Source: Peptococcaceae bacterium
GTDB taxonomy: Bacteria > Bacillota > Peptococcia > Peptococcales > Peptococcaceae
DNA length: 23,354 bases
Direction of reading: 5' to 3'
NCBI GenBank assembly: GCA_900756555.1
Contig: CAAEKP010000139.1
Location: forward strand, 1 to 23,354
Under the pieces are notes generated by a model. It was not told the DNA's origin. It worked only from the letters and a program-made list of their open reading frames with translations, and did no database searches. This document shows, one piece after another, positions 14,870 through 23,006 of this stretch (positions are counted from its first letter, which is position 1; every line of letters starts with the position of its first letter). The translations under genes were made by a program, and so were the position numbers.

Positions 14870-14881
14870 GGGCAAAGTGTT

Positions 14882-16555
14882 CTATAAATTTACTGGCAGG
14901 CGCACGGTAATGGTTGTGCCCACATCCACCTGACTCTTCATGGTAATTTCGCCGTGATGAAGCTGCACGCCATGTTTCACAATGGATAAGCCCAGGCCAG
15001 TGCCGCCGATGATACGAGAGTGGCTTTTATCCACCCGATAAAAACGCTCAAACACGCGCTGCTGTTCATCGGCAGGAATACCGATGCCGGTATCTGCGAT
15101 TGTAATTACGGCTTTGTTCTTTTCCTGCTGCAACGATAACTGCACCGTTCCCTGCGGTCGGTTATACTTAATCGCGTTCTCGCACAGATTATATAAAATC
15201 TCCTGCAATACCTGCCGGAAGCCAACGATAGAAACTGGTTCTGCCGTTACCGTTAAGGTCACGTCCTTCTGTTCTGCCAGTGATTGCAGCCGTTGACCCA
15301 CTTCTTCTGCCAAATCGGCCAAGGCCACTGTTTCTTTGTGGAACTGCTGCCCGCCTTCATCTAATTGCGACAGCTGAATAATATCGCCCACCAGCGAGAT
15401 AAGCCGATTGGCTTCTTTGTAAATTTTTTCTGCAAATGGCTTCATGTCCTGCGGCTGCACCAGACCCTGTGACATAATTTCCGCAAAGCCGGAGATGGCT
15501 GTCAGCGGCGTGCGCAGTTCGTGGGATACATTGGCGGTAAATTCCCGCCGCATCTGCTCCTGCTGCTGTTTTTCTGTTACATCCAGCAACAACAGCACCA
15601 GACCGCGCACTTTTCCTTCAATCAAAATAGGATTGGACATAATCTGATATTGTCGGCCTTCTAAATTCAGCAGCATTTCTGCTTCCTGCCCTTTTAGCCC
15701 CTGCTCAATCATCTGCTGCAATTCCAGATTACGGTTTACCACCAGAATATGTTTTTGCAGATAGTTATCATCGTGCAGGCCAAAAATCTGCACCGCGCGT
15801 TTATTGATGGATAAAATATAGCCGTGGGCGTTAATGATAACCAGGCCTTCGTTCATATTTTCTGTCAAGGTGGAAAATTCCTGCTGCCGTTCTGCCAGCT
15901 CTTTCATCTGTAAATTAATCTGTTGATTCTGCTTGGAGAGCCGCGCCAAAAGCGGTGACAATTCTTCATAGACATCGTTGGTTTCCGGGTGCTCTAAATC
16001 CAATTCATTGATTGGCACCACGATTTTTTGTACCTGACGATGCACAAAATACAGCGATACCAGCAGAATCAGCGCAGCAAACAAAGCCAGATAAGGCAGT
16101 GTAATTAAAATATTGTGCCAGAAGCTGGACATGGCGTGGGATACACGCAATACCTGACCATCACTCAGCAATACTGCATAGTAAAAGGTCTGCATACCCA
16201 GCGTTTCAGAATCGCGCACAGCTTCCCCGCTGCCAGAAACACGAGCCGCCACCACTTCCGGGCGCTCGTTGTGATTGCTCATTTCGGTTTCCTGAGCAAT
16301 ATTATTATCAAACAGTACTGTACCATTGTGCGAAATCAGCGTAATGCGGGTAGCCTGACTGGCATTGGTCACCTGTTGCAGATAAGCCAAGCCGTCATTT
16401 TCTATACCCTCCGACAAAAACGCGGCCTCACTGCGCAGCTGCTGTTTCATGGCATCATACAGTTCTCTGCTGAAAAACAGCCCCTGCACCACAGAGGTCA
16501 ACAAGATAGCGCACAATACCAGCAGGCACATACTTTTAAATATGCGCTCTCTCAT
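14882..16555 (-). CDS. phoR: Phosphate-type sensor histidine kinase PhoR
   Basis: A 557-residue membrane kinase: transmembrane helix at about 8-28, an extracytoplasmic domain to about 145, second helix at about 149-171, a short coiled linker, a PAS domain at about 225-330 (LTENMNEGLVIINAHGYILS), then the kinase core. His345 in FTANVSHELRTPLTAISGF is the phosphorylation site. The N box (NLCENAIKYN) and G boxes (ADTGIGIP and GGTGLGLSIV) are intact. It should phosphorylate the PhoB-like regulator encoded just upstream. The ATG overlaps the regulator stop in an ATGA, so the two are translationally coupled. The phosphate role rests on this domain layout and on the pst-phoU operon. No terminator precedes the RNA candidate, so transcripts may run into it. 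Confidence 0.9.
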   Translation of the reverse strand: MRERIFKSMCLLVLCAILLTSVVQGLFFSRELYDAMKQQLRSEAAFLSEGIENDGLAYLQQVTNASQATRITLISHNGTVLFDNNIAQETEMSNHNERPEVVAARVSGSGEAVRDSETLGMQTFYYAVLLSDGQVLRVSHAMSSFWHNILITLPYLALFAALILLVSLYFVHRQVQKIVVPINELDLEHPETNDVYEELSPLLARLSKQNQQINLQMKELAERQQEFSTLTENMNEGLVIINAHGYILSINKRAVQIFGLHDDNYLQKHILVVNRNLELQQMIEQGLKGQEAEMLLNLEGRQYQIMSNPILIEGKVRGLVLLLLDVTEKQQQEQMRREFTANVSHELRTPLTAISGFAEIMSQGLVQPQDMKPFAEKIYKEANRLISLVGDIIQLSQLDEGGQQFHKETVALADLAEEVGQRLQSLAEQKDVTLTVTAEPVSIVGFRQVLQEILYNLCENAIKYNRPQGTVQLSLQQEKNKAVITIADTGIGIPADEQQRVFERFYRVDKSHSRIIGGTGLGLSIVKHGVQLHHGEITMKSQVDVGTTITVRLPVNL

Positions 16556-17223
16556 TGTCCGTCTCCAATCCGATAGCCCACACCGCGCACCGTTTCAATG
16601 CAGTCAGCGCTGCTGCCCAGTTTCTGACGCAGGCTGCGGATATGCACATCTAAGGTTCTGGTTTCTACGTCGGCTGTGTAGCCCCAGATGCGGTCCAGAA
16701 TTTTATCTCTGGTCAGCACAATGTTTCTGTTTTCCAGCATATATTCCAATAATTCAAATTCTTTGTGGGTTAAAACCACTTCCCGACCTGCCTGCGTAAC
16801 CCGATGAGTGTCTTTATTCAGGGTCAGCGCACCGCAAACCAGCGTGTTGGAGGAATCCCGTTTGGTGCGGCGCAGCAGTGCTTTCACCCGGGACACCAGC
16901 TCCATCATACCAAATGGCTTAGCCAGATAATCATCGGCGCCGTTGTCCAGCCCAATCACTTTGTCATATTCGGTACCTTTTGCCGTTACCATGATAACCG
17001 GCAGCTCTGCTGTGCGGCTATCCGCCCGCAGCCGTTTTAAAATTTGCAGGCCGTCTTCTCCCGGCAGCATAATATCCAGCAGCACCAGCTCCGGTTTCTG
17101 CTGTTCCATAGCAGCAGAAAAAGCCTTGCCATCGGCAAAGCCCTGCGCTTCATATCCAGTTGCCTGCAATGTGTACACTACCAGCTCGCGAATGCTGGCA
17201 TCGTCTTCTACACAATAAATCAT
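16552..17223 (-). CDS. phoB: OmpR-family response regulator, PhoB/PhoP type
   Basis: A 223-residue two-domain regulator. The receiver has the acidic pocket (Glu6, Asp7, Asp8), phospho-acceptor Asp50 in LVLLDIMLPGEDG, Thr80 and Lys102 (AKPFG). The C-terminal winged helix (about 127-223) carries LTHKEFELLEYML and the recognition region TRTLDVHIRSLRQKL. Such regulators bind PHO-box repeats and switch on phosphate uptake genes under starvation. The gene abuts phoU (stop TAA followed at once by ATG), with GGGAGAG in the phoU end as ribosome binding site. By position it regulates the pst operon in which it lies, so it would be autoregulated. The name phoP is equally used in Bacillota. Confidence 0.9.
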   Translation of the reverse strand: MIYCVEDDASIRELVVYTLQATGYEAQGFADGKAFSAAMEQQKPELVLLDIMLPGEDGLQILKRLRADSRTAELPVIMVTAKGTEYDKVIGLDNGADDYLAKPFGMMELVSRVKALLRRTKRDSSNTLVCGALTLNKDTHRVTQAGREVVLTHKEFELLEYMLENRNIVLTRDKILDRIWGYTADVETRTLDVHIRSLRQKLGSSADCIETVRGVGYRIGDGQ

Positions 17224-17871
17224 TTATGCATCTCTCCCATGGCTCCCTGTGATGGAGAAGCTTACCCAATTAGCGATGTTCACCGCGTGGTCACCCAGCC
17301 GTTCAAAATATTTGGCAATCATCAGCTGATCCAGTGCGGTTTCACCCATCTGCGGTTTGGCTGTGATTTCAGCAATCAATGCAGTCCGTTCTTCGTCAAA
17401 CAGCTGATCCACTATGTCATCATACTGTTTTACACTCTCTGCCAGATCCAAATCCTTGCGCACATAAGCATCCACGCTGCCTGTTACCATTTTCATGGTA
17501 GCCTGCGCCATACGAATCAGCGTATTGTTGCGGTTTGCATCCAATACATTGCCTATATTCAGAATTTCTGCAATATCCTGTGTCTGATCGCCGATACGTT
17601 CCATGTCCGTAATCATTTTCAGTGCGGCAGAAATCTGGCGCAAATCACGAGCCACCGGCTGCTGCTGCAACAGTAAACGCAAACAGAGGCGTTCAATATC
17701 GCGCTCCTTCTGGTCAATTTCTTCTTCGGCGAGAATTACTTCCTCTGTGTGGCTCAAATCACCAGTCTGCAATACATCGGCCAGAATGCTCAGCGACCGT
17801 TCACACAACGCGCCCATCGCAATCAGTTCTCGATTGAGCAACTCCAACTGTTCATCAAATTTATTACGCAT
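17224..17871 (-). CDS. phoU: Phosphate signalling protein PhoU
   Basis: A 215-residue all-helical protein with the two PhoU repeats. Each repeat carries the metal-binding motif: DMERIGDQTQDIAE in the first and YFERLGDHAVNIANWV in the second. PhoU links the Pst transporter to the PhoR kinase and damps signalling and uptake when phosphate is plentiful. A TTG at 17880 is in frame, but GGGAGG lies ten bases before ATG 17871, so the ATG is preferred; it starts one base past the pstB stop. Placement between pstB and the two-component genes suits its adaptor role. Confidence 0.93.
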   Translation of the reverse strand: MRNKFDEQLELLNRELIAMGALCERSLSILADVLQTGDLSHTEEVILAEEEIDQKERDIERLCLRLLLQQQPVARDLRQISAALKMITDMERIGDQTQDIAEILNIGNVLDANRNNTLIRMAQATMKMVTGSVDAYVRKDLDLAESVKQYDDIVDQLFDEERTALIAEITAKPQMGETALDQLMIAKYFERLGDHAVNIANWVSFSITGSHGRDA

Positions 17872-17872
17872 A

Positions 17873-18622
17873 TCAACCAAACCTCCCGGTAATGTAATCT
17901 TCTGTCCGCTTATCCTCTGGCAGAGAGAATAAGGTTTCTGTTTTATTAAATTCTACCACTTCACCCAACAGGAAAAACGCAGTCTTGTCAGAGATACGAG
18001 CGGCCTGCTGCATATTATGCGTAACCATAATAATAGTATAATCTTTCTTCAGTTCTACTGCAAGGTCTTCTATTTTAGAAGTTGAAATTGGGTCCAGCGC
18101 TGAAGTTGGTTCGTCCATCAGTAAAATTTCCGGCTCCACGGCCAATGCACGGGCAATGCACAACCGCTGCTGCTGCCCGCCGGATAAGCCCAGCGCACTT
18201 TTTTTCAAACGGTCTTTCAGTTCATCCCAGATAGCCGCATTGCGCAGGGAACGCTCCACAATTTCATCCAGCTGCACTTTGTTGCGGATACCGTGAGTGC
18301 GTGGCCCAAAGGCAATGTTGTCATACACGCTCATTGGAAATGGATTTGGTTTCTGGAACACCATCCCCACCCGTTTGCGCAGCAGGTTAATGTCCATATC
18401 ACCATAAATATCTTCTCCATGCAACAATACATCTCCAGTGATGCGGCAGCCTTCCACCAGATCGTTCATCCGGTTTAAAGATTTTAACAAAGTGGATTTC
18501 CCACAGCCGGACGGCCCGATAAAGGCTGTAATTTCACCGGATGGCAAGGCAAGATTGATATCTTTCAGCGCGTGGAAATCTCCATAATATAAATCTAAAT
18601 GATTGATTTGAAATGCATCCAT
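17873..18622 (-). CDS. pstB: Phosphate ABC transporter ATP-binding protein PstB
   Basis: A 249-residue ATPase of typical PstB length. Walker A is GPSGCGKST (36-44), the Q loop lies in VFQKPNPFPMSVYDNIAFG with the PstB-typical NPFPMS, the signature LSGGQQQR at 146-153, and Walker B with Glu171 in LLMDEPTSALDP. It energises phosphate import through PstA-PstC at the inner face of the membrane. GAAAGGAT, overlapping the pstA stop, serves as its ribosome binding site, so it is coupled to pstA. Confidence 0.96.
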   Translation of the reverse strand: MDAFQINHLDLYYGDFHALKDINLALPSGEITAFIGPSGCGKSTLLKSLNRMNDLVEGCRITGDVLLHGEDIYGDMDINLLRKRVGMVFQKPNPFPMSVYDNIAFGPRTHGIRNKVQLDEIVERSLRNAAIWDELKDRLKKSALGLSGGQQQRLCIARALAVEPEILLMDEPTSALDPISTSKIEDLAVELKKDYTIIMVTHNMQQAARISDKTAFFLLGEVVEFNKTETLFSLPEDKRTEDYITGRFG

Positions 18623-18628
18623 GACGAT

Positions 18629-19540
18629 TTATCCTTTCGCAATCTTTTTTGCAACTAAATTTGAAACAGCGTTGATGCCAATAACAATCAACAATAAAAT
18701 CACTGCTGTGGCTGCCATCTGCTCCGTGTGCAGCCCTTCCGAATACAGGCAGTACATGTGCACCGACAAAGTACGCGCAGAGTCAAACACGCTGTGCGGC
18801 ACAGCTGCCATAGTACCGGCAGAGAAAATCAGCGCAGCCGATTCCCCTACTATACGGCCGATGGCCAAAATAATCCCCGCCAGAATGCCAGGCACAGCAC
18901 TTGGCAGAATAATGCGGAACACGGTACGCACTCTGCCTGCTCCCAGACCAAAGCTGCCTTCCCGGTAACTATCCGGCACTGCTTTCAGGGCTTCTTCAGT
19001 CGTACGCATAATCAGCGGCAGAATCATAATTGCCAGTGTAAACGCACCAGACAATAATGATAATTTCCAGTGCAGCGCTTTTACAAAGAACAGCGCCCCA
19101 AACAGCCCATACACAATGGAAGGAATGCCAGATAAGGTTTCTGCCGTTAAACGAATCACTTCCACCAGTTTATTGCCCCGTTTTGCGTATTCCACCAGAT
19201 AGATGGCGGAAAAAATTCCGATTGGCGCTGCGATAAGCAATGACAGCAGCACCATCAATATAGTATTAATCAGCGCCGGCATCATGGAAACATTTTCTGT
19301 ATTGTACGTCCAGGCAAACAAACCGGGATTTAAGTTTGGAATCCCTTTGATTAAAATATAGCCAATTAACACAGCCAGCACACCTACTGTCAGTAAGGCA
19401 GATATGCTAACGAGTAAAAATAAAATCAGAGAAAGCGGTGTCCGTTTGTATGACTGCATCCGCTGCTGCCAGGTCTGTCGATTGATAGCAGGTTGTTCTT
19501 CTGGTTTTGCCGTTGACTGGTTTGAAGATTTTTCAGCCAT
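18629..19540 (-). CDS. pstA: Phosphate ABC transporter permease PstA
   Basis: A 303-residue permease with about six helices after a polar N-terminal extension of about 35 residues (rich in Gln, Glu and Lys) not needed for the core fold. The permease coupling loop is clear: LGAGRVRTVFRIILPSAVPG, followed by IGRIVGESAAL, typical of PstA. It pairs with PstC to form the phosphate channel. The ATG directly follows the pstC stop, with GGAGGGGA as ribosome binding site inside the pstC end. Confidence 0.94.
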   Translation of the reverse strand: MAEKSSNQSTAKPEEQPAINRQTWQQRMQSYKRTPLSLILFLLVSISALLTVGVLAVLIGYILIKGIPNLNPGLFAWTYNTENVSMMPALINTILMVLLSLLIAAPIGIFSAIYLVEYAKRGNKLVEVIRLTAETLSGIPSIVYGLFGALFFVKALHWKLSLLSGAFTLAIMILPLIMRTTEEALKAVPDSYREGSFGLGAGRVRTVFRIILPSAVPGILAGIILAIGRIVGESAALIFSAGTMAAVPHSVFDSARTLSVHMYCLYSEGLHTEQMAATAVILLLIVIGINAVSNLVAKKIAKG

Positions 19541-20410
19541 CTACATTCCCCTCCGTTTCAAAATAGAAAATGTTAAGTTAATCAACAGAATAAATACAAA
19601 CAGCACCACAGCTGTAGCAATCAGTGCTTCACGATGCAAATCGGCAGCATAGCCCATTTCCAGTACAATATTGGTAGTTAAGGTACGCACGCCGGATAAC
19701 AGGCCGCCTGGCACTTGCGGTTGGTTACCTGCTACCATCATAACTGCCATGGTTTCACCAATGGCACGGCCTACACCTAAAATCACGCCCGCTAGGATGC
19801 CAGACTTAGCCGCTGGCACCACGGCAAAGAACACGCTGCGCTCATGGCTGGCACCCAGAGCCAAACCACCTTCATAATAGCTCTCCGGCACAGCGCGGAT
19901 TGCAGATTCACTGACACCAATAACGCTTGGCAGAATCATGATGCCCAGCAGAATAGACGCTGTCAGCATACTGGTGCCATCGCCGCCAAACAGATTGCGC
20001 ACCAAAGGCACCAACACTACCAAACCAAAGAACCCATATACGATGGATGGAATCCCAGCCAATAAATCAACTGCCGGTTTCAAAACTTTATATAACCCTT
20101 TGGGACAAAAGTGAGACATAAAAATGGCAGTCAGAATGCCAATTGGTACACCGATCACAACGGCGCCGGCTGTAACATAGATGCTGCCCAGAATCATAGG
20201 CAAAATGCCGTAAATATCATTGCCCGGCTTCCACTTTATACCCAACAGAAAATCAAATACACCAATCTTGCCCATGGCAGGAATCCCATTGGCAAATAGG
20301 AACACACAGATTAAACCGACCGACAGCACTGACGCGCAGGCGGCAACCAGAAAAATGATATGCATAATCAATTCTCGTGTCTGTAACATTTTATATTTGG
20401 ATTTATCCAT
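19541..20410 (-). CDS. pstC: Phosphate ABC transporter permease PstC
   Basis: A 289-residue permease of six predicted helices, with the coupling loop ALGASHERSVFFAVVPAAKSG followed by GRAIGETMAVMMVAGN, the PstC hallmark. Start choice: the frame is open to a TTG at 20428 and has ATGs at 20416 and 20410; GAGGG lies seven bases before 20410, so that ATG is preferred. It is separated from pstS by about 100 bases that contain a long hairpin, which may lower expression of the permease genes relative to pstS. Confidence 0.93.
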   Translation of the reverse strand: MDKSKYKMLQTRELIMHIIFLVAACASVLSVGLICVFLFANGIPAMGKIGVFDFLLGIKWKPGNDIYGILPMILGSIYVTAGAVVIGVPIGILTAIFMSHFCPKGLYKVLKPAVDLLAGIPSIVYGFFGLVVLVPLVRNLFGGDGTSMLTASILLGIMILPSVIGVSESAIRAVPESYYEGGLALGASHERSVFFAVVPAAKSGILAGVILGVGRAIGETMAVMMVAGNQPQVPGGLLSGVRTLTTNIVLEMGYAADLHREALIATAVVLFVFILLINLTFSILKRRGM

Positions 20411-20430
20411 AGCCATTCCCTCATTCAATC

Positions 20431-20481
20431 AGAAAATGGTACCTGACTATCATACATCCTCTGTACAGGTACCACTTTTCT
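20431..20481 (-). promoter_or_regulatory. Long hairpin between pstS and pstC
   Basis: Arms 20431-20445 and 20466-20481 pair perfectly over 15 bp (core TGGTACC) with one bulged base and a 20-base loop. No true U-run follows on the minus strand, so it is more likely an mRNA-stabilising or processing structure, or a partial attenuator, than a full terminator. Such a structure would favour excess pstS mRNA. Confidence 0.7.
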
Positions 20482-20508
20482 GTTCTCTGCTATATTGTTT
20501 TGTTTTTG

Positions 20509-21423
20509 TTACTGAACGGCAGACCAGTCAGTAACTTCGCCTGTGTAAATTGCTTTTACCTGGTCAGATGTCAGGCCGGATACAGCGCTGTCATTGTTTA
20601 CAATTACTGCAATCCCATCCATAGCGATAACGGTTGCTTCTACGCCTTTTTCTACTTCACTGTCTTTCAGTTCACGGGAAGCCATACCTAAATCACAGGT
20701 ACCGTCAATAGCGCTGGTAACACCTGTGGTGGAGTCACTCTGCTGTACTTCAATGGTAACATCAGGGTTGATTGCAACATAAGCTTCTTTCAGTTTTTCC
20801 ATTACTGGTGTTACAGAAGAAGAACCAGCTACTACTACTTTCCCTTTCTGACCGCTGCCAGCATAGGCTTCACCAGCATTCTGGCTGATATAACCGTTTT
20901 CTTCTACTACAGCCTGGCCATCAGCGCTCATGATGAAGTCCAGGAAATCCTGTGCTACTGGGCTTAAACCTTTGGCACTTGGTACTACGTTGAAAGGACG
21001 GGCAATTTTGTAGCTGCCATCTTTGATTGCTTCTACGCTAGGAGCAACGCCGTCAATTTCAACAGCTTTTACAGTATCGTTCAGAGAACCCAGAGAAATG
21101 TAACCGATTGCATTTGGGTTACCAGCTACAGTAGTCATCATAACGCCAGTGCTGTTGGTAACGCTTGCAGCCTCTGTGGTCATATCTTCTTTTTCACCAG
21201 CATCGTTTTTTACTTCTACGCCAAACAGTTCAATGAATGCGCCACGGGTGCCGGAACCATCTTCACGGGAAATTACAGAAATTTCAGTGCCAGCAGCTTT
21301 GTTTGCTTCTGCGTTCGCATCATCTTTCTGTTCTGCGCCATTACCGCCGCAGCCTACCATGCTTGTTACTACCATTGCAGATAATACTGCCAGGCTCAGT
21401 GCTTTTTTCAATTTGTTTTTCAT
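20509..21423 (-). CDS. pstS: Phosphate-binding lipoprotein PstS, circularly permuted
   Basis: A 304-residue lipoprotein: signal peptide with lipobox SMVGC (Cys25), an acidic linker, then PstS sequence in rearranged order. Residues 47-181 match what is normally the second half (SREDGSGTRGAF with phosphate-binding Arg/Ser/Thr, STGVMMTTVAGNPNAIGYIS, ending VVEENGYIS). After a linker of about 15 residues, 194-304 match the normal first half (GKVVVAGSSSVTPVMEKL, the Ser-rich VQQSDSTTG, CDLGMASRELK, then DGIAVIVNN and IYTGEVTDW). All usual phosphate ligands are present. ATG 21423 follows AAGGAG; the longer open frame upstream holds the promoter. It delivers phosphate to PstCAB on the cell surface. 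Confidence 0.92.
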   Translation of the reverse strand: MKNKLKKALSLAVLSAMVVTSMVGCGGNGAEQKDDANAEANKAAGTEISVISREDGSGTRGAFIELFGVEVKNDAGEKEDMTTEAASVTNSTGVMMTTVAGNPNAIGYISLGSLNDTVKAVEIDGVAPSVEAIKDGSYKIARPFNVVPSAKGLSPVAQDFLDFIMSADGQAVVEENGYISQNAGEAYAGSGQKGKVVVAGSSSVTPVMEKLKEAYVAINPDVTIEVQQSDSTTGVTSAIDGTCDLGMASRELKDSEVEKGVEATVIAMDGIAVIVNNDSAVSGLTSDQVKAIYTGEVTDWSAVQ

Positions 21424-21469
21424 TGTTTTTTTATCTCCTTTTTTATTAGTATCTCTACTTGCTGGATAA

Positions 21470-21524
21470 ATCATACCGCCAATATGTAAAATGCAACAGC
21501 ACAGCTCTGTAAAGTTTTTGTAAA
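21470..21524 (-). promoter_or_regulatory. pstS promoter with PHO-box-like TTTACA repeats
   Basis: Minus strand: TTTACA occurs at 21519-21524, 21508-21513 and 21485-21490, spaced 11 and 23 bp, which fits an 11-bp-phase array with one degenerate slot. This resembles PhoP boxes of Bacillus (TT-x-ACA repeats about 11 bp apart). A -10 TATGAT lies at 21470-21475 with a weak -35 (TTGCAT, 21491-21496, spacing 15) overlapping the array, as in activator-dependent promoters. Confidence 0.65.
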
Positions 21525-21552
21525 AAGCATCGCCTGACAAAAAATCGGACAT

Positions 21553-21584
21553 AAAAAACGATGGCAAGAACAAATCTCACCATC
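21553..21584 (-). terminator. Terminator of the AAA/DUF4143 gene (repeat copy A)
   Basis: Minus strand: 10-bp stem (GATGG/CCATC extended by G-U and A-U pairs), five-base loop, then after one G six U residues. It follows the ATPase stop by 14 bases and separates it from the pstS promoter. Confidence 0.85.
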
Positions 21585-21594
21585 AAGTGTGTTA
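21553..21594. repeat. 42-bp direct repeat, copy A
   Basis: Matches 22975-23016 at 38 of 42 positions in the same orientation. The unit includes the terminator hairpin, its U-run and about ten bases beyond. The two copies bracket the AAA/DUF4143 gene and its promoter. Confidence 0.85.
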
Positions 21595-21598
21595 TAGC

Positions 21599-22804
21599 TT
21601 AAACAATTGTACCCATCAACCAATCCAACGCATTGATGCGCCGAATGCCCTCATAATCTGCTACTGGATCTTCATCTAAGGTTAATATAATTTTAGGATA
21701 GTGATCAGCAATGTGCTGCAACGGTGTAAGTTCCCGCCGTAGAGTTTCTTCACTGCGCACAGTTGCGGCCACTTGATAATAGGTAATGCCCTGTGGAGCC
21801 ATAGCTACAAAATCTACTTCCAATTCACCAATTTTTCCTACATATACATCAAAGCCTCTGCGCAGCAGTTCTAAATAAACGATATTCTCAAGAATATGTC
21901 CGGCATCCATTGCACGGGAACCAAGCAGCATATAGCGCAAACCAATATCCACAACATAATATTTTTCTAATGTTTTCAGATATTGTTTTCCTTTTATGTT
22001 ATACCGTTTTGCCTGATAAACAATATAGCTTTCTGTCAAAGCATCAATGTATCGTTCCACAGTTTTTACATCAATTTTTCTGCCATTGGATGTCATTGTA
22101 TCCGCAATTTTTTTAGTGGATAACGGATTGCCAATGTTATCAAAAATGAAACGCATTACACTTTCCAACATCATAGGCTCTGTAATTTTTCTGCGTAAGG
22201 CAATATCTTTTAAAACAATAGTGTGATAGATGCCTTCCAGATAATCCCTCAGTTCACGCGGCTGATCCGCCAATTCAAGCGCATAAGGGAAGGAGCTGGT
22301 TTCCAGATAAGCAGTGTATTTTCTTGAAAGCTCCCGTGTATCACCTGTGCTGGATACATATTCCCGAAAAGATAGTGGCAGCATAGATATCGTGACATAG
22401 CGGCCTGAAATTAACGTAGCTATCTCACTGGAAAGCATATACGCGTTGGAACCTGTTAAATACAAATCAACCTCTTTCTTTATAAACAAGCTATCTACTA
22501 CTTCTGGAAAGTTCTCTACATGCTGTATTTCATCTAAGAAAATATAATTCTTTTTCCCATTTATCAGCTTTGCTTTGATATAGGCATACAGTTTATCTGG
22601 ATTGCGCAGTTCATGAAAATCATAATCCTCAAAATTAATGGCGATTAATTGTTCCTGCTGAACGCCTTGTTCCAGCAAATACGCCTGAAACATTTCCATC
22701 AAGGTAGATTTGCCACATCTGCGGACACCGGTAATTACTTTAATAATTTGTTTATCACGAAATGCAATCAGCTTATTCAAATATTCCTCTCGCTGTACTA
22801 ACAT
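21599..22804 (-). CDS. AAA+ ATPase with DUF4143 domain
   Basis: A 401-residue protein of the AAA_14/DUF4143 family. Walker A is GVRRCGKST (about 26-34), Walker B YIFLDEIQ, and LTGSNA marks the sensor segment. The C-terminal DUF4143 part has a winged-helix-like middle (LSTKKIADTMTSNGRKIDVKTVERYIDAL) and a nuclease-fold-like end (ENIVYLELLRRGFDVYVGKIGELEVDFVA, then YYQVAAT) with Gln where restriction-fold nucleases often have Lys. The biological role of this widespread family is not known; copies are often strain-variable. It has a strong GGAGGTGG ribosome binding site, its own promoter and terminator, and duplicated terminator repeats on both sides, so it looks like an inserted single-gene cassette. 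Confidence 0.88.
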   Translation of the reverse strand: MLVQREEYLNKLIAFRDKQIIKVITGVRRCGKSTLMEMFQAYLLEQGVQQEQLIAINFEDYDFHELRNPDKLYAYIKAKLINGKKNYIFLDEIQHVENFPEVVDSLFIKKEVDLYLTGSNAYMLSSEIATLISGRYVTISMLPLSFREYVSSTGDTRELSRKYTAYLETSSFPYALELADQPRELRDYLEGIYHTIVLKDIALRRKITEPMMLESVMRFIFDNIGNPLSTKKIADTMTSNGRKIDVKTVERYIDALTESYIVYQAKRYNIKGKQYLKTLEKYYVVDIGLRYMLLGSRAMDAGHILENIVYLELLRRGFDVYVGKIGELEVDFVAMAPQGITYYQVAATVRSEETLRRELTPLQHIADHYPKIILTLDEDPVADYEGIRRINALDWLMGTIV

Positions 22805-22832
22805 ACTACCACCTCCAAGTCTTTATAATAGA

Positions 22833-22861
22833 AGTATATCCAACTTTTCATCTATTTACAA
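22833..22861 (-). promoter_or_regulatory. Promoter of the AAA/DUF4143 gene
   Basis: Minus strand TTGTAA (22856-22861), 17 bases, TATACT (22833-22838). The start codon lies about 28 bases downstream of the -10. Confidence 0.75.
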
Positions 22862-22875
22862 TAAGTATTTGACTT

Positions 22876-22976
22876 AATTCCAATAATCACTTTCATCGTT
22901 AAAGTTTTAGGATTTCACTCCAAAAACTTTTACAAATACTAAAGTTTTGGGATTCTTTCTTAACCAATTCCAATAA
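22876..22976. repeat. Nested AT-rich repeats upstream of the AAA/DUF4143 promoter
   Basis: AAAGTTTT-R-GGATT occurs at 22901-22914 and 22941-22954 (40 bp apart), with an inverted copy (CCAAAAACTTT, 22920-22930) between them that can pair with 22941-22950. The 11-mer AATTCCAATAA brackets them at 22876-22886 and 22966-22976. No gene lies here. The function is unknown; an operator array or a small remnant element are possible. Confidence 0.55.
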
Positions 22977-23006
22977 AAAACGATGGCAAGAATAAATCTC
23001 ACCATC
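22975..23006 (-). terminator. Terminator of the right-edge gene (repeat copy B)
   Basis: Same hairpin as at 21553-21584: 10-bp stem at 22982-23006, then six U residues at 22975-22980, about 40 bases past the stop of the gene at the right edge. Confidence 0.85.

Noticed and set aside
20509..21423. Assembly error or gene fusion explaining the rearranged PstS
   Set aside because: The gene has a single intact frame with lipobox, promoter and ribosome binding site, each half occurs once, and the cut matches natural fold boundaries, so a true permutation is the simpler reading.
21424..21573. N-terminal extension of PstS by 50 residues
   Set aside because: The extension would place the promoter, PHO-box region and ribosome binding site inside the gene and the lipoprotein signal peptide in the middle of the protein.
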